Positions 8,131 to 14,563 of a stretch of 21,776 bases of DNA are shown one piece after another. The translations under genes were made by a program, and so were the position numbers. The DNA lies in the NCBI GenBank assembly GCA_947372225.1, contig CANBSV010000040.1, forward strand, positions 1 through 21,776, given 5' to 3'. Numbering within the stretch: the stretch's first letter is position 1; each line of letters opens with the position of its first letter. This stretch comes from Burkholderiales bacterium. GTDB lineage: Bacteria; Pseudomonadota; Gammaproteobacteria; Burkholderiales; Burkholderiaceae_C. Below the pieces are notes generated by a model. That model was not told the origin of the DNA. It saw nothing but the letters and a program-made list of their open reading frames with translations, and made no database searches.

Positions 8131-9044
8131 TGGGCGCTTCTCAAGCAGACCCATCGGGCGGGCGCAGCCCGGGGGCCACTTTGGCATGGCGGGTGGTGCC
8201 GGCGGTTTTCGTGCTGATCTGGAGCACCGGCTTCATCGTGGCGCGTTTTGTGGTGCCCGATGCGCCGCCTTTGACCTTCCTGTCGATTCGCTATGCGCTG
8301 TCAGCCATGTGTTTCGGGCTGTGGATCGGTGCTACCCGAGCTGCCTGGCCCGTGGGTCGTGGGCAATGGCTGCATCTCGGCGTCACGGGGGTCTTGCTGC
8401 ATGCCGCTTACATGGGGGGCGTCTGGATGGCTGTCAAGGCCGGCATGGGCGCGGGCGTGGTGGCGCTGCTGGTGGGCTTGCAGCCGATGCTGACGGCCAT
8501 CTGGATCTCCAGCGGTCCAGGCTCCCATCAGCACGCCGTGGACCCCGGGCAGTGGGCTGGTCTGGCGTTGGGCCTGCTCGGCCTGACCCTGGTCGTGTGG
8601 CGCAAATTGGACGCTGGCGAGATCACTGCGTGGAACCTGGCGATGGCCTGCATCGCGCTGTTCGGGATCACTGCTGGCACGCTGTACCAAAAACGATTCG
8701 TCACGTCCTGTGATGTTCGAACAGCCAACACGGTTCAACTGCTGGCCGCGTTGATCGTGACCCTGCCGTTTGCCTGCTTCGAGCCGGGGTCGATTCCGTG
8801 GGACCGCACTCACGTGCTGGCGATGGTGTGGTCTGTGCTCGGGCTGACGCTCGCGGGGACTTCGCTGCTGTACGTGCTCATCCAGCGGGGCGCAGTGACC
8901 CGTGTCACGGGCTTGCTTTACCTGGTGCCTCCGGTGACTGCGATGCTCGCGTGGCTGCTCTTCGGAGAATCTCTGACGGTGCTCATGTTGGCGGGCATGG
9001 CACTCGTGGCGCTTGGCGTCGCGCTTGTTGTGAGGGGCCGATAG
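8130..9044 (+). CDS. EamA/DMT-superfamily transporter, substrate unknown
   Basis: This is a 304-residue integral membrane protein with about ten hydrophobic helices arranged as two EamA repeats, the layout of the drug/metabolite transporter superfamily (inner membrane). Repeat 1 begins around VVPAVFVLIWSTGFIVARF and contains the family-like FLSIRYALSAMCFG. Repeat 2 ends with GLLYLVPPVTAMLAWLLFGE, a hallmark of EamA proteins, followed by a final hydrophobic helix and VVRGR. The GTG at 8130 overlaps the last base of the pgsA stop (TAGTG), which suggests translational coupling. The longer frame upstream is inside pgsA. EamA proteins export amino acids, metabolites or drugs, and the sequence does not say which. 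Confidence 0.9.
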   Translation: MGASQADPSGGRSPGATLAWRVVPAVFVLIWSTGFIVARFVVPDAPPLTFLSIRYALSAMCFGLWIGATRAAWPVGRGQWLHLGVTGVLLHAAYMGGVWMAVKAGMGAGVVALLVGLQPMLTAIWISSGPGSHQHAVDPGQWAGLALGLLGLTLVVWRKLDAGEITAWNLAMACIALFGITAGTLYQKRFVTSCDVRTANTVQLLAALIVTLPFACFEPGSIPWDRTHVLAMVWSVLGLTLAGTSLLYVLIQRGAVTRVTGLLYLVPPVTAMLAWLLFGESLTVLMLAGMALVALGVALVVRGR

Positions 9045-9059
9045 AATCCGTCTCCTCGC

Positions 9060-9088
9060 TTGACTCTTACTGACCTCACGGCTGTATT
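9060..9088 (+). promoter_or_regulatory. Sigma-70-like promoter for hupB
   Basis: TTGACT at 9060-9065 matches five of six -35 consensus bases, and TGTATT at 9083-9088 matches four of six -10 bases, with the optimal 17-bp spacer. Transcription would start near 9095, giving a leader of about 78 nt before the hupB GTG. It begins 15 bp after the preceding transporter gene, in the only gap ahead of hupB. Confidence 0.6.
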
Positions 9089-9172
9089 TCTTGAGGGTTT
9101 GGATCCAGCGAAGCTCACAAGACCACGGTCCGCGAAAACCGCACACATTCAAACCATCGAGGGGGAAAGTTC

Positions 9173-9445
9173 GTGAACAAATCAGAATTGATCGAGCACA
9201 TCGCCAATCAGGCAGACATTTCGAAGGCGGCGTCAGGCCGTGCCCTCGAGGCGTTGATCGGTGCGGTCAAGTCGACGCTCAAGAAGGGCAACAGCGTGAC
9301 CCTGGTGGGGTTCGGAACCTTCGATGTGACCAAGCGCGCAAAGCGTGCCGGTCGCAACCCACGCACCGGTGAGGCGATCACGATCAAGGCGGCCAAGATT
9401 CCGAAGTTCCGTCCTGGCAAAGCCTTGAAAGATGCGGTGAAGTGA
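9173..9445 (+). CDS. hupB: DNA-binding protein HU (HU-beta type)
   Basis: HU is a small nucleoid protein that bends DNA as a dimer. The 90-residue product has the canonical length and fold: the N-terminal dimerisation helices (MNKSELIEHIANQADISKA), VGFGTFDV at about 45-52, and the DNA-binding arm GRNPRTGE at 60-67 with the intercalating proline P63. It ends IPKFRPGKALKDAVK. The start is GTG at 9173, with a strong purine-rich site (GAGGGGGAAAG, 9159-9169) close upstream. A good promoter lies at 9060-9088. The stop codon is only 13 nt before tRNA-Val, so hupB and the tRNA are probably on one transcript. ppiD lies further downstream, as in many proteobacteria. Confidence 0.97.
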   Translation: MNKSELIEHIANQADISKAASGRALEALIGAVKSTLKKGNSVTLVGFGTFDVTKRAKRAGRNPRTGEAITIKAAKIPKFRPGKALKDAVK

Positions 9446-9458
9446 TTTTTGAATCTGT

Positions 9459-9534
9459 GGGTGCTTAGCTCAGTTGGTAGAGCGGCGCCCTTACAAGGCG
9501 TAGGTCGGGGGTTCGAGCCCCTCAGCACCCACCA
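9459..9534 (+). tRNA. tRNA-Val (anticodon UAC)
   Basis: This is a 76-nt cloverleaf. The acceptor stem GGGTGCT pairs with AGCACCC and CCA is encoded. The D-arm contains AGCTCAGTTGGTAGAGC, and the T-arm contains GGTTCGAGCCCC-type pairing. The anticodon loop is CTTACAA with TAC at 9492-9494, so it reads valine codons GUA and, when modified, others. It sits 13 nt after the hupB stop and 21 nt before the next ORF. Confidence 0.97.
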
Positions 9535-9555
9535 CAGACATGCAAAAGGGAAAAC

Positions 9556-9951
9556 ATGAAACGCAAGGGTGTGAACGGGTTGGCCGAAGTCTTTACCCGT
9601 CAAACCAATGAGCCAGGCGTTGCCGCGCTGGAGTTGGTAGATGGGCATGGTCGTTCCTTTGCTGCGGCCATTGATGCGCACGGCGTGGTGGCGTTGACCA
9701 ACCGGTTGCTGAGCCTGGCTGCCGAGCCGGTTTTCGCGACGTCGGCGCTGATGGCCACTGCCACCCAGCCGGCACAGTGCCAGGCCGACGTCAGCCGCGT
9801 CGAACTGCGTGCTGGCCGGTCCGACGCGGAAGTCATCGCCAACCTGACCATAGGCTGCGTGCAATTGGCGGTCTTCCTGCCGCGCGCTGAATTGCTGAGC
9901 GCGGTGGCAGGCCTTCCTCCGACCACTGGATCGTCGGCCGCGAGTGCTTGA
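9556..9951 (+). CDS. Unrecognised 131-residue protein
   Basis: I do not recognise this protein. It begins MKRKGVNGLAEVFTRQ and is a soluble, mixed alpha/beta-looking sequence with hydrophobic stretches but no signal peptide, convincing membrane helix or known motif. Two cysteines are present (in AQCQAD and TIGCVQ). The codons favour G/C in third position, as in neighbouring genes, and the ATG at 9556 has AAGGGA at a plausible distance, so it looks genuinely coding. It starts 21 nt after the tRNA-Val CCA with no visible promoter between, and ends about 65 nt before an intrinsic terminator. This suggests a hupB / tRNA-Val / ORF transcript. It could be a lineage-restricted protein. Confidence 0.65.
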   Translation: MKRKGVNGLAEVFTRQTNEPGVAALELVDGHGRSFAAAIDAHGVVALTNRLLSLAAEPVFATSALMATATQPAQCQADVSRVELRAGRSDAEVIANLTIGCVQLAVFLPRAELLSAVAGLPPTTGSSAASA

Positions 9952-10016
9952 TCTTCGGCCAGACACCTCGGCGTGTCGCGGTCTTGCACAAAGCGTGAGG
10001 ATCGGTTTTTTAGCGG

Positions 10017-10041
10017 GGGCGAACCACGGTTCGCCCTTTTT
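10017..10041 (+). terminator. Intrinsic terminator after the hupB / tRNA-Val / ORF unit
   Basis: A perfect 8-bp stem, GGGCGAAC (10017-10024) with GTTCGCCC (10029-10036), closes a 4-nt loop and is followed by five T (10037-10041). It lies between the 131-residue ORF and ppiD, so it should end transcription coming from hupB and leave ppiD needing its own promoter in the following ~77 bp. Confidence 0.85.
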
Positions 10042-10118
10042 GCGCCTGGCGTTCAACGCCTCCCACAGTTGCGGTTCAAGAGTGCTTGAGCTGAGCCCGC
10101 TTCCACAAGAGAACGACG

Positions 10119-12038
10119 ATGTTTGACTTTGTCCGCAACCACATGCGCAAGCTGCAGTTCATTTTGCTGCTGCTGATCCTTCCGTCGTTCGGCTTTCTGG
10201 GCCTGCAGGGCTACAAGGGCATGTCAGAAGGCGCCAACCTGTCACTGGCGCAAGTGGACGGCCAGCCGATCACGCAAGCCGAATGGGATTCGGCCCGTCG
10301 CGAACAGGTCGAACAGGTTCGCCGCAAGATGCCGACCGCGGATCCGAAGTTGTTTGACAGCCCGGACATGAAAAAGCTGGCGCTCGAAAACCTGATCCGC
10401 AAACGGGTGATGCTGACGGCGGCCGACAAGCTCCATCTGGCCCTCACCGATGAACGTCTGCGGCGCTTGTTCGCCACCGATCCGCAGTTCGCAGCCATCC
10501 GCAACCCGGACGGTAGCGTCAACAAGGAACTGCTTGCGTCGCAGGGCATGTCGAGCGAGATGTTCGCCGCCCGCCTGCGTCAGGAAATGTCCACCCAGCA
10601 GGTGCTGGCTGGGGTGTCGAGCACAGGATTTGCGTCGAAGGCCGCTGCCGAGCGCGCCGTGGACGCCTTCTTTCAGCAACGCCAGGTGCGCTTGCAGCGC
10701 TTCGATCCAGCGGGCTACGTGACCAAGGTGGCGCCCACAGACGCTGAAATCGAGCAGTACTACAAGGACCCGGCCCATGCGGCGCAGTTTCAGGCCCCCG
10801 AGCTCGCCAACATCGAGTACGTGGTGTTCGATGTGGACTCGATCAAGAAAAACATCCCCATCGTGGAAGACGACCTGCGCCGCTACTACAGCGAGAACCA
10901 GGCGCGGTTCACCTCACCTGAAGAGCGCCGCGCCAGCCATATCCTGATCTCAGCCGACAAAGCGTTGCCGGCCGATGTGCGTGCCAAGGCGAAAGCCAAG
11001 GCTGACGATCTGCACGACAAGCTCACCAAGAACCCGGCCTTGTTCGCGGAATTGGCCAAGAAGAACTCGCAAGACCCGGGCTCGGCAGCCAAGGGTGGTG
11101 ACCTCGAGTACTTTGGCCGCGGCGCGATGGTCAAGCCGTTCGAAGAGGCAGCCTTTGCGCTCAAGGTCGGGGAGCTTAGCGCAGTGGTTGAGACCGACTT
11201 CGGCTTCCACATCATTCGGTTGACCGACGTTCGCGGCGGTGAAGCCCGAACCTTCGAGGCCGCTCGCCCCGAGATCGAGGCGGAGGTTCGGCAGCAACTG
11301 GCTCAGGCCAAGTTTGCAGAGCTGGCAGAGGACTTCACCAATCTGGTCTACGAGCAGTCGGACAGCCTCAAGCCGGTGATCGACAAGTACAAGCTTGAAC
11401 TGAAAGCCGCGCAGGGCGTGACGCGCAAACCTGCGCCGGGAGCGCAAGTGCCGGTCGCTTCGGACAAGTTCCTGGAAGCGTTGTTTTCCAATGAGGTCCT
11501 GAACAACAAGCGCAACACTCCGGCAGCCGAGGTGGCTCCGCGACAACTGGTTTCCGGCCGCGTCGTCAAGTACGAGGCCGCACGAGTCATGCCCTTGGCC
11601 GATGTCAAAGAAAAGGTCCGCTCGGCCTTGGCCGTGACTCAAGCGACTGCCCTGGCTCGCAAGGAAGGCGAAGCGCGACTGGCGCAACTCAAGCAGGCAC
11701 CGCAGGCAGAACTGTCGACCGAGCCACGCCTCGTGTCTCGGGTGCAAATGCAAGAGTTGGGTCAGCCGCTGATAGAGGCCATTTTGGGTGCCGACGTGAC
11801 CAAGGCCCCGGCGACGGTGGGTGTCGATCTTGGGACGCAGGGCTACGTGGTGGCACAAGTCGACAAGGTGACCGGCCGTGATCCCGTGGCCGCAGATGCG
11901 GCACGGGCCGCCGGCCAGTACGCTCAGGCCTGGGCTGAGGCCGAAGCCCAGACTTACTACGCTTCGCTGCGCAACCGTTACAAGGTTCAAATCAACGAGA
12001 AGGCCTTGGACAAGGCCCTTCGCACCGACAACCCTTGA
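10119..12038 (+). CDS. ppiD: Periplasmic folding chaperone / peptidyl-prolyl isomerase PpiD
   Basis: PpiD is an inner-membrane-anchored periplasmic chaperone near the Sec translocon that helps newly exported proteins fold. The 639-residue product (E. coli: 623) starts MFDFVRNHMRKLQ, then a single membrane anchor at about 12-30. A SurA/PpiD-type N-terminal chaperone domain follows (VDGQPITQAEWDSAR, LIRKRVMLTAADKL). The parvulin domain is at about 268-372 (RRASHILIS, AELAKKNSQDPGSAAKGGD, VETDFGFHIIRL), and a long C-terminal chaperone region closes it. The ATG at 10119 gives the correct short cytoplasmic tail. It follows hupB at a distance, the conserved proteobacterial neighbourhood, but a terminator separates the two. 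Confidence 0.96.
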   Translation: MFDFVRNHMRKLQFILLLLILPSFGFLGLQGYKGMSEGANLSLAQVDGQPITQAEWDSARREQVEQVRRKMPTADPKLFDSPDMKKLALENLIRKRVMLTAADKLHLALTDERLRRLFATDPQFAAIRNPDGSVNKELLASQGMSSEMFAARLRQEMSTQQVLAGVSSTGFASKAAAERAVDAFFQQRQVRLQRFDPAGYVTKVAPTDAEIEQYYKDPAHAAQFQAPELANIEYVVFDVDSIKKNIPIVEDDLRRYYSENQARFTSPEERRASHILISADKALPADVRAKAKAKADDLHDKLTKNPALFAELAKKNSQDPGSAAKGGDLEYFGRGAMVKPFEEAAFALKVGELSAVVETDFGFHIIRLTDVRGGEARTFEAARPEIEAEVRQQLAQAKFAELAEDFTNLVYEQSDSLKPVIDKYKLELKAAQGVTRKPAPGAQVPVASDKFLEALFSNEVLNNKRNTPAAEVAPRQLVSGRVVKYEAARVMPLADVKEKVRSALAVTQATALARKEGEARLAQLKQAPQAELSTEPRLVSRVQMQELGQPLIEAILGADVTKAPATVGVDLGTQGYVVAQVDKVTGRDPVAADAARAAGQYAQAWAEAEAQTYYASLRNRYKVQINEKALDKALRTDNP

Positions 12039-12086
12039 GCGCGGCGAAGCTGCACTTTCCCCGGTCATCAGGCACGATCGCCGGCC

Positions 12087-12092
12087 TATAAT
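12087..12092 (+). promoter_or_regulatory. -10 element ahead of tRNA-His
   Basis: A perfect TATAAT at 12087-12092 lies 12 bp before the mature 5' end of tRNA-His. The region about 17 bp further upstream (GTCATC) is a poor -35 match, so only the -10 box is claimed. The placement is right for a short tRNA leader. Confidence 0.6.
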
Positions 12093-12104
12093 CGTCGTCT
12101 CTGC

Positions 12105-12181
12105 GGTGGCTGTAGCTCAGTTGGTAGAGTCCAGGATTGTGATTCCTGTTGTCGTGGGTTCGAGCCCCATCAGCCACCCCA
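12105..12181 (+). tRNA. tRNA-His (anticodon GUG)
   Basis: This is a 77-nt cloverleaf with the histidine-specific extra G at the 5' end (12105) facing C73. The acceptor stem GTGGCTG pairs with CAGCCAC, and CCA is encoded at 12179-12181. The anticodon stem CAGGA/TCCTG encloses TTGTGAT, with GTG at 12139-12141. The D-arm has AGCTCAGTTGGTAGAG and the T-arm GTGGGTTCGAGCCCCAT. It stands alone, 66 bp after ppiD. Confidence 0.97.
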
Positions 12182-12251
12182 ATATTTGAAACCCAGCATT
12201 CATGCGACTCTCCGGGGAGCGTGGGTGCATGATGTGGGTGCAAGACCGAAG

Positions 12252-12281
12252 GCCTCGAGGAGCGATCCCTGGGGCTTTTTT
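12252..12281 (+). terminator. Probable intrinsic terminator after tRNA-His
   Basis: GCCTC (12252-12256) can pair with GGGGC (12271-12275) through one G-U pair. An inner AGG/CCT extends the stem past a one-base bulge, and six T follow (12276-12281). The stem is imperfect, but the T-tract and its place between tRNA-His and the convergent minus-strand operon support it. Confidence 0.5.
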
Positions 12282-12303
12282 CTTGGCTTCACAGCCTCGG
12301 TAT

Positions 12304-12750
12304 TCAGTTCCGGGCGACTCTCACGGTCAGGCAGTTGTTGCCGTTTACTCGCTGGTAATCCACCGACCTGGAGCACTTTCGAACCAACATCAAGCCGAGC
12401 CCTCCAGGCACGGCGTCGTCTATCGACGACGGTGCGACTGGATCTGCCGCAAGCAACGGGTCGAAGGGCACCCCGTCATCCGCAAAGCGCATCACGACAT
12501 CATCGGCATCCACCTGCATCGTGAGGCCAATCAGATGTTCGGCGCCATCGGTGTGAGCGTGCCAAATCACGTTCATCAACGTTTCTTCGAGGATCAACTC
12601 GACGTTGAACACCAGCTTGGGTGTCGGTTGATAGGACCCCAACCAATCCACGACGCGGGTGCGCGTCTCATCTAACGCATCGCGATGGTTCGCCAGCGTC
12701 AGTTGCAGGCGGGCACCGTCATCAGCCGCTGTTGATGGGGTTTCGGGCAT
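12304..12750 (-). CDS. RsbW-like ATP-binding protein (anti-sigma-type serine kinase family)
   Basis: This 148-residue single-domain protein belongs to the GHKL ATPase group that includes RsbW and SpoIIAB. Such proteins bind a partner (often a sigma factor) and phosphorylate a STAS antagonist. The N box is LILEETLMNVIWHAH at about 52-66 with E56 and N60, the G1 box ADDGVPFDP is at 90-98, and the glycine lid GGLGLMLV is at 116-123. All ATP-site parts appear present. The ATG at 12750 removes an unlikely N-terminal extension that overlaps the upstream STAS gene; the gap to that gene is then 43 bp. It is the last gene of the FHA-PP2C / STAS / RsbW-like operon. No sigma factor is adjacent, so its binding target is unknown. 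Confidence 0.88.
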   Translation of the reverse strand: MPETPSTAADDGARLQLTLANHRDALDETRTRVVDWLGSYQPTPKLVFNVELILEETLMNVIWHAHTDGAEHLIGLTMQVDADDVVMRFADDGVPFDPLLAADPVAPSSIDDAVPGGLGLMLVRKCSRSVDYQRVNGNNCLTVRVARN

Positions 12751-12793
12751 GTGAAATTGCTTAGGCGCAGCACCTGAGCATCTGTGCAAAAGG

Positions 12794-13135
12794 CTAGGAG
12801 CGAACCTTGGCGAGCGCCTCGTCCTGCGTTGCGGCCATGGGAATGATTTGATCAAGCGCCACATGGTCGAGCACGCTTTGAACCATCTCCGATGCACCGA
12901 ACAACACGACCTTGCCACCTTTCAGGCGCAGAGCCCTGGCCCCGGAGATGAGCATCCGGATGCCCATCGAAGCGAGAAATCCGACCTGAGATAGATCAAC
13001 GATGGCTGGGCGTCCGAGCGCCGCCAGTGCGGCCATGAAGCGGATTTCGACGCGATCCACGCCCGGGGAGTCGAGGCGGCAGTTCAGCCTGATGCAAGTC
13101 ACGTTACCGTCCAACTCGCTGATGTCGATGTCCAT
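12794..13135 (-). CDS. STAS-domain anti-sigma-factor antagonist (RsbV/SpoIIAA-like)
   Basis: This 113-residue protein is essentially a lone STAS domain. In partner-switching systems the unphosphorylated STAS protein captures the RsbW-like kinase and frees the kinase's target; phosphorylation reverses this. Family features are the start MDIDISELDGNVTCIRL and the segment IVDLSQVGFLASMGIRML at about 45-62. There the phosphorylatable serine is retained as S56 (LASMG aligned with DSSG/DSTG of SpoIIAA/RsbV). ALRLKGGKVVLFG and a C-terminal helix follow. The ATG at 13135 has AAGGA about 9 nt upstream. It lies 102 bp after the FHA-PP2C gene and 43 bp before the RsbW-like gene, so it is very probably their partner. 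Confidence 0.9.
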   Translation of the reverse strand: MDIDISELDGNVTCIRLNCRLDSPGVDRVEIRFMAALAALGRPAIVDLSQVGFLASMGIRMLISGARALRLKGGKVVLFGASEMVQSVLDHVALDQIIPMAATQDEALAKVRS

Positions 13136-13237
13136 TTCGGATTGTCCTTGAGGCAGATGTATTGGTGGATGGGCTGAACACGGCCGCGCTCGCGCGTTGG
13201 TCGTTGGCGTTTGGCTGGACAGAGTATGGCAAGGGCG

Positions 13238-14392
13238 TCACACGAAGGTGACCACCAACATCGAAAAATCATCGTCCAAGGCCCCGGGGCGTGCGACCTC
13301 TTGAACCGCGCGATAGAGGCGCTCCGGTTCACCAACGCCTGCCACTGCCGGGCGCTGCAACAAAGGCAGGAAGTCCTGCAAGCCCCACTGCGTGCCCTCT
13401 TTGGTGACGACCTCGAAAACGCCATCGCTGAACACATACAGCACGCTGCCAGGCTGCACTTCGACGCTGTCGGAGACGAACCGGGCTTCCGGCATGGCAC
13501 CAATCATCAGGTTGCGTGTCTGCAACGGAATCATTTCGTGACGTGAGGGTTGGGCCAAGTAAGAAGGATGGTGACCAGCCGATGAGTAGCGCAACTGCCT
13601 TGTCTTCGGCTCGTACACGCCGTACCAGATCGAGAAGAACATCCCGCCATGGCTTTCCATCTGGAACATTGAATTCAGCCGATGCAGCACCTGTGCTGGA
13701 TCACGAAAATCGGTGTCGGGCAGGGCGCGCTGTCGCAACACGTTCATCACCGACACGCTGTGCATCGCAGCGCCTGCGCCGTGGCCCGAAACATCGACCA
13801 CGTAGCCGGCGAAGGTCTCTTCGTCGAGTTGCTGGTATCCAAAGGCGTCGCCGCCGAGCTTGGTGGATGGCAGAAAGAACCAATCGGTTCGCACCGGTCC
13901 GTCGAGGATGGGCGCAGGAAGCAGCGCCTTCACATAGCTGCTGGCCTTTTCAAGGTCTCGGTCCAGCTCCAAGGATTGTTCGATTTCACTTTCGGTGCTG
14001 TATTCGTGCTTCAGCACATTGGAACCCAGCTGAAGCAAGCCGCCACTGGGCAGCCGGCAGCTTTCGCGCACCCTTTTGCCATCGACGAAGGAGCCGTTGG
14101 TGGATTGCAGGTCGACGACCAGTGCGTCGACTTCGCCAGGCAACGCGCTGACCTGACAGTGGCGCCCCGACACCTCAGCGTCTGGCAACACGAATTCGCA
14201 CAGAAGCTTGCGTCCAATGGTGACCGGTTCCGCGCCAAAGCGCAGCCTGCGACCTTTTTGAGTTCCCTCGATGGCCACGAGGAAATGCTCTCGCTTCTCA
14301 GTCGGGAGCCGGGGCGCACTGCTCGCCCGGGAGACGGTCAGTAACGTGTGCTCTGACATGGGGTCCATGTCAGAAGGGGGGCTGCTATTCAC
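13238..14392 (-). CDS. FHA domain-PP2C (SpoIIE-type) serine phosphatase
   Basis: This 384-residue cytoplasmic protein would dephosphorylate the neighbouring STAS protein, as RsbU/SpoIIE do, with an FHA domain giving phosphothreonine-dependent input. FHA covers about 37-130: the key residues are G60-R61, S75-G76-R77-H78 and N99-G100 (STNGSFVDG). A linker rich in charged helix (about 133-160, ending KALLPAPI) leads to the PP2C domain at about 165-384. Metal-site residues there are GGD at 180-182, D200 in VVDVSGHG, D323 in FSDGVFE and D374/D375 in DDDFSML. The start is taken as GTG 14392, preceded by GAAGG; ATGs at 14368 and 14359 are alternatives and leave both domains intact. It is divergent from the transmembrane Ser/Thr kinase gene with 171 bp between starts. 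Confidence 0.9.
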   Translation of the reverse strand: MNSSPPSDMDPMSEHTLLTVSRASSAPRLPTEKREHFLVAIEGTQKGRRLRFGAEPVTIGRKLLCEFVLPDAEVSGRHCQVSALPGEVDALVVDLQSTNGSFVDGKRVRESCRLPSGGLLQLGSNVLKHEYSTESEIEQSLELDRDLEKASSYVKALLPAPILDGPVRTDWFFLPSTKLGGDAFGYQQLDEETFAGYVVDVSGHGAGAAMHSVSVMNVLRQRALPDTDFRDPAQVLHRLNSMFQMESHGGMFFSIWYGVYEPKTRQLRYSSAGHHPSYLAQPSRHEMIPLQTRNLMIGAMPEARFVSDSVEVQPGSVLYVFSDGVFEVVTKEGTQWGLQDFLPLLQRPAVAGVGEPERLYRAVQEVARPGALDDDFSMLVVTFV

Positions 14393-14563
14393 GATGGGCC
14401 TTCAAGAGTCTTTGTATGACCAGGGTCTGCACGAACGTCAGGCGGGCGATAAGTGACCCGCATGCAAAACAGATGCCAGAATCGAGAATGTAAGTGTTTG
14501 TGCGCAGGCTGTCGTGTGTTCGCCGGCTCCGCAGCGCCACACGTTCACAAGGAGCCTGAATCG

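Noticed and set aside
10950..12068. Long minus-strand frame opposite ppiD (about 372 codons).
   Set aside because: PpiD is certain on the plus strand, and the antisense product lacks any domain or ribosome binding site.
12105..12181. tRNA-His 3' end as a possible integration site for a mobile element.
   Set aside because: No integrase, direct repeat of the tRNA end or compositional break was seen downstream; the next genes are ordinary chromosomal signalling genes.
14453..14563. Upstream extension of the kinase with a Cys-rich N-terminus.
   Set aside because: AAGGAG directly precedes the ATG at 14564, and the Cys-rich stretch (four Cys in 15 residues) lies in the promoter region shared with the FHA-PP2C gene.
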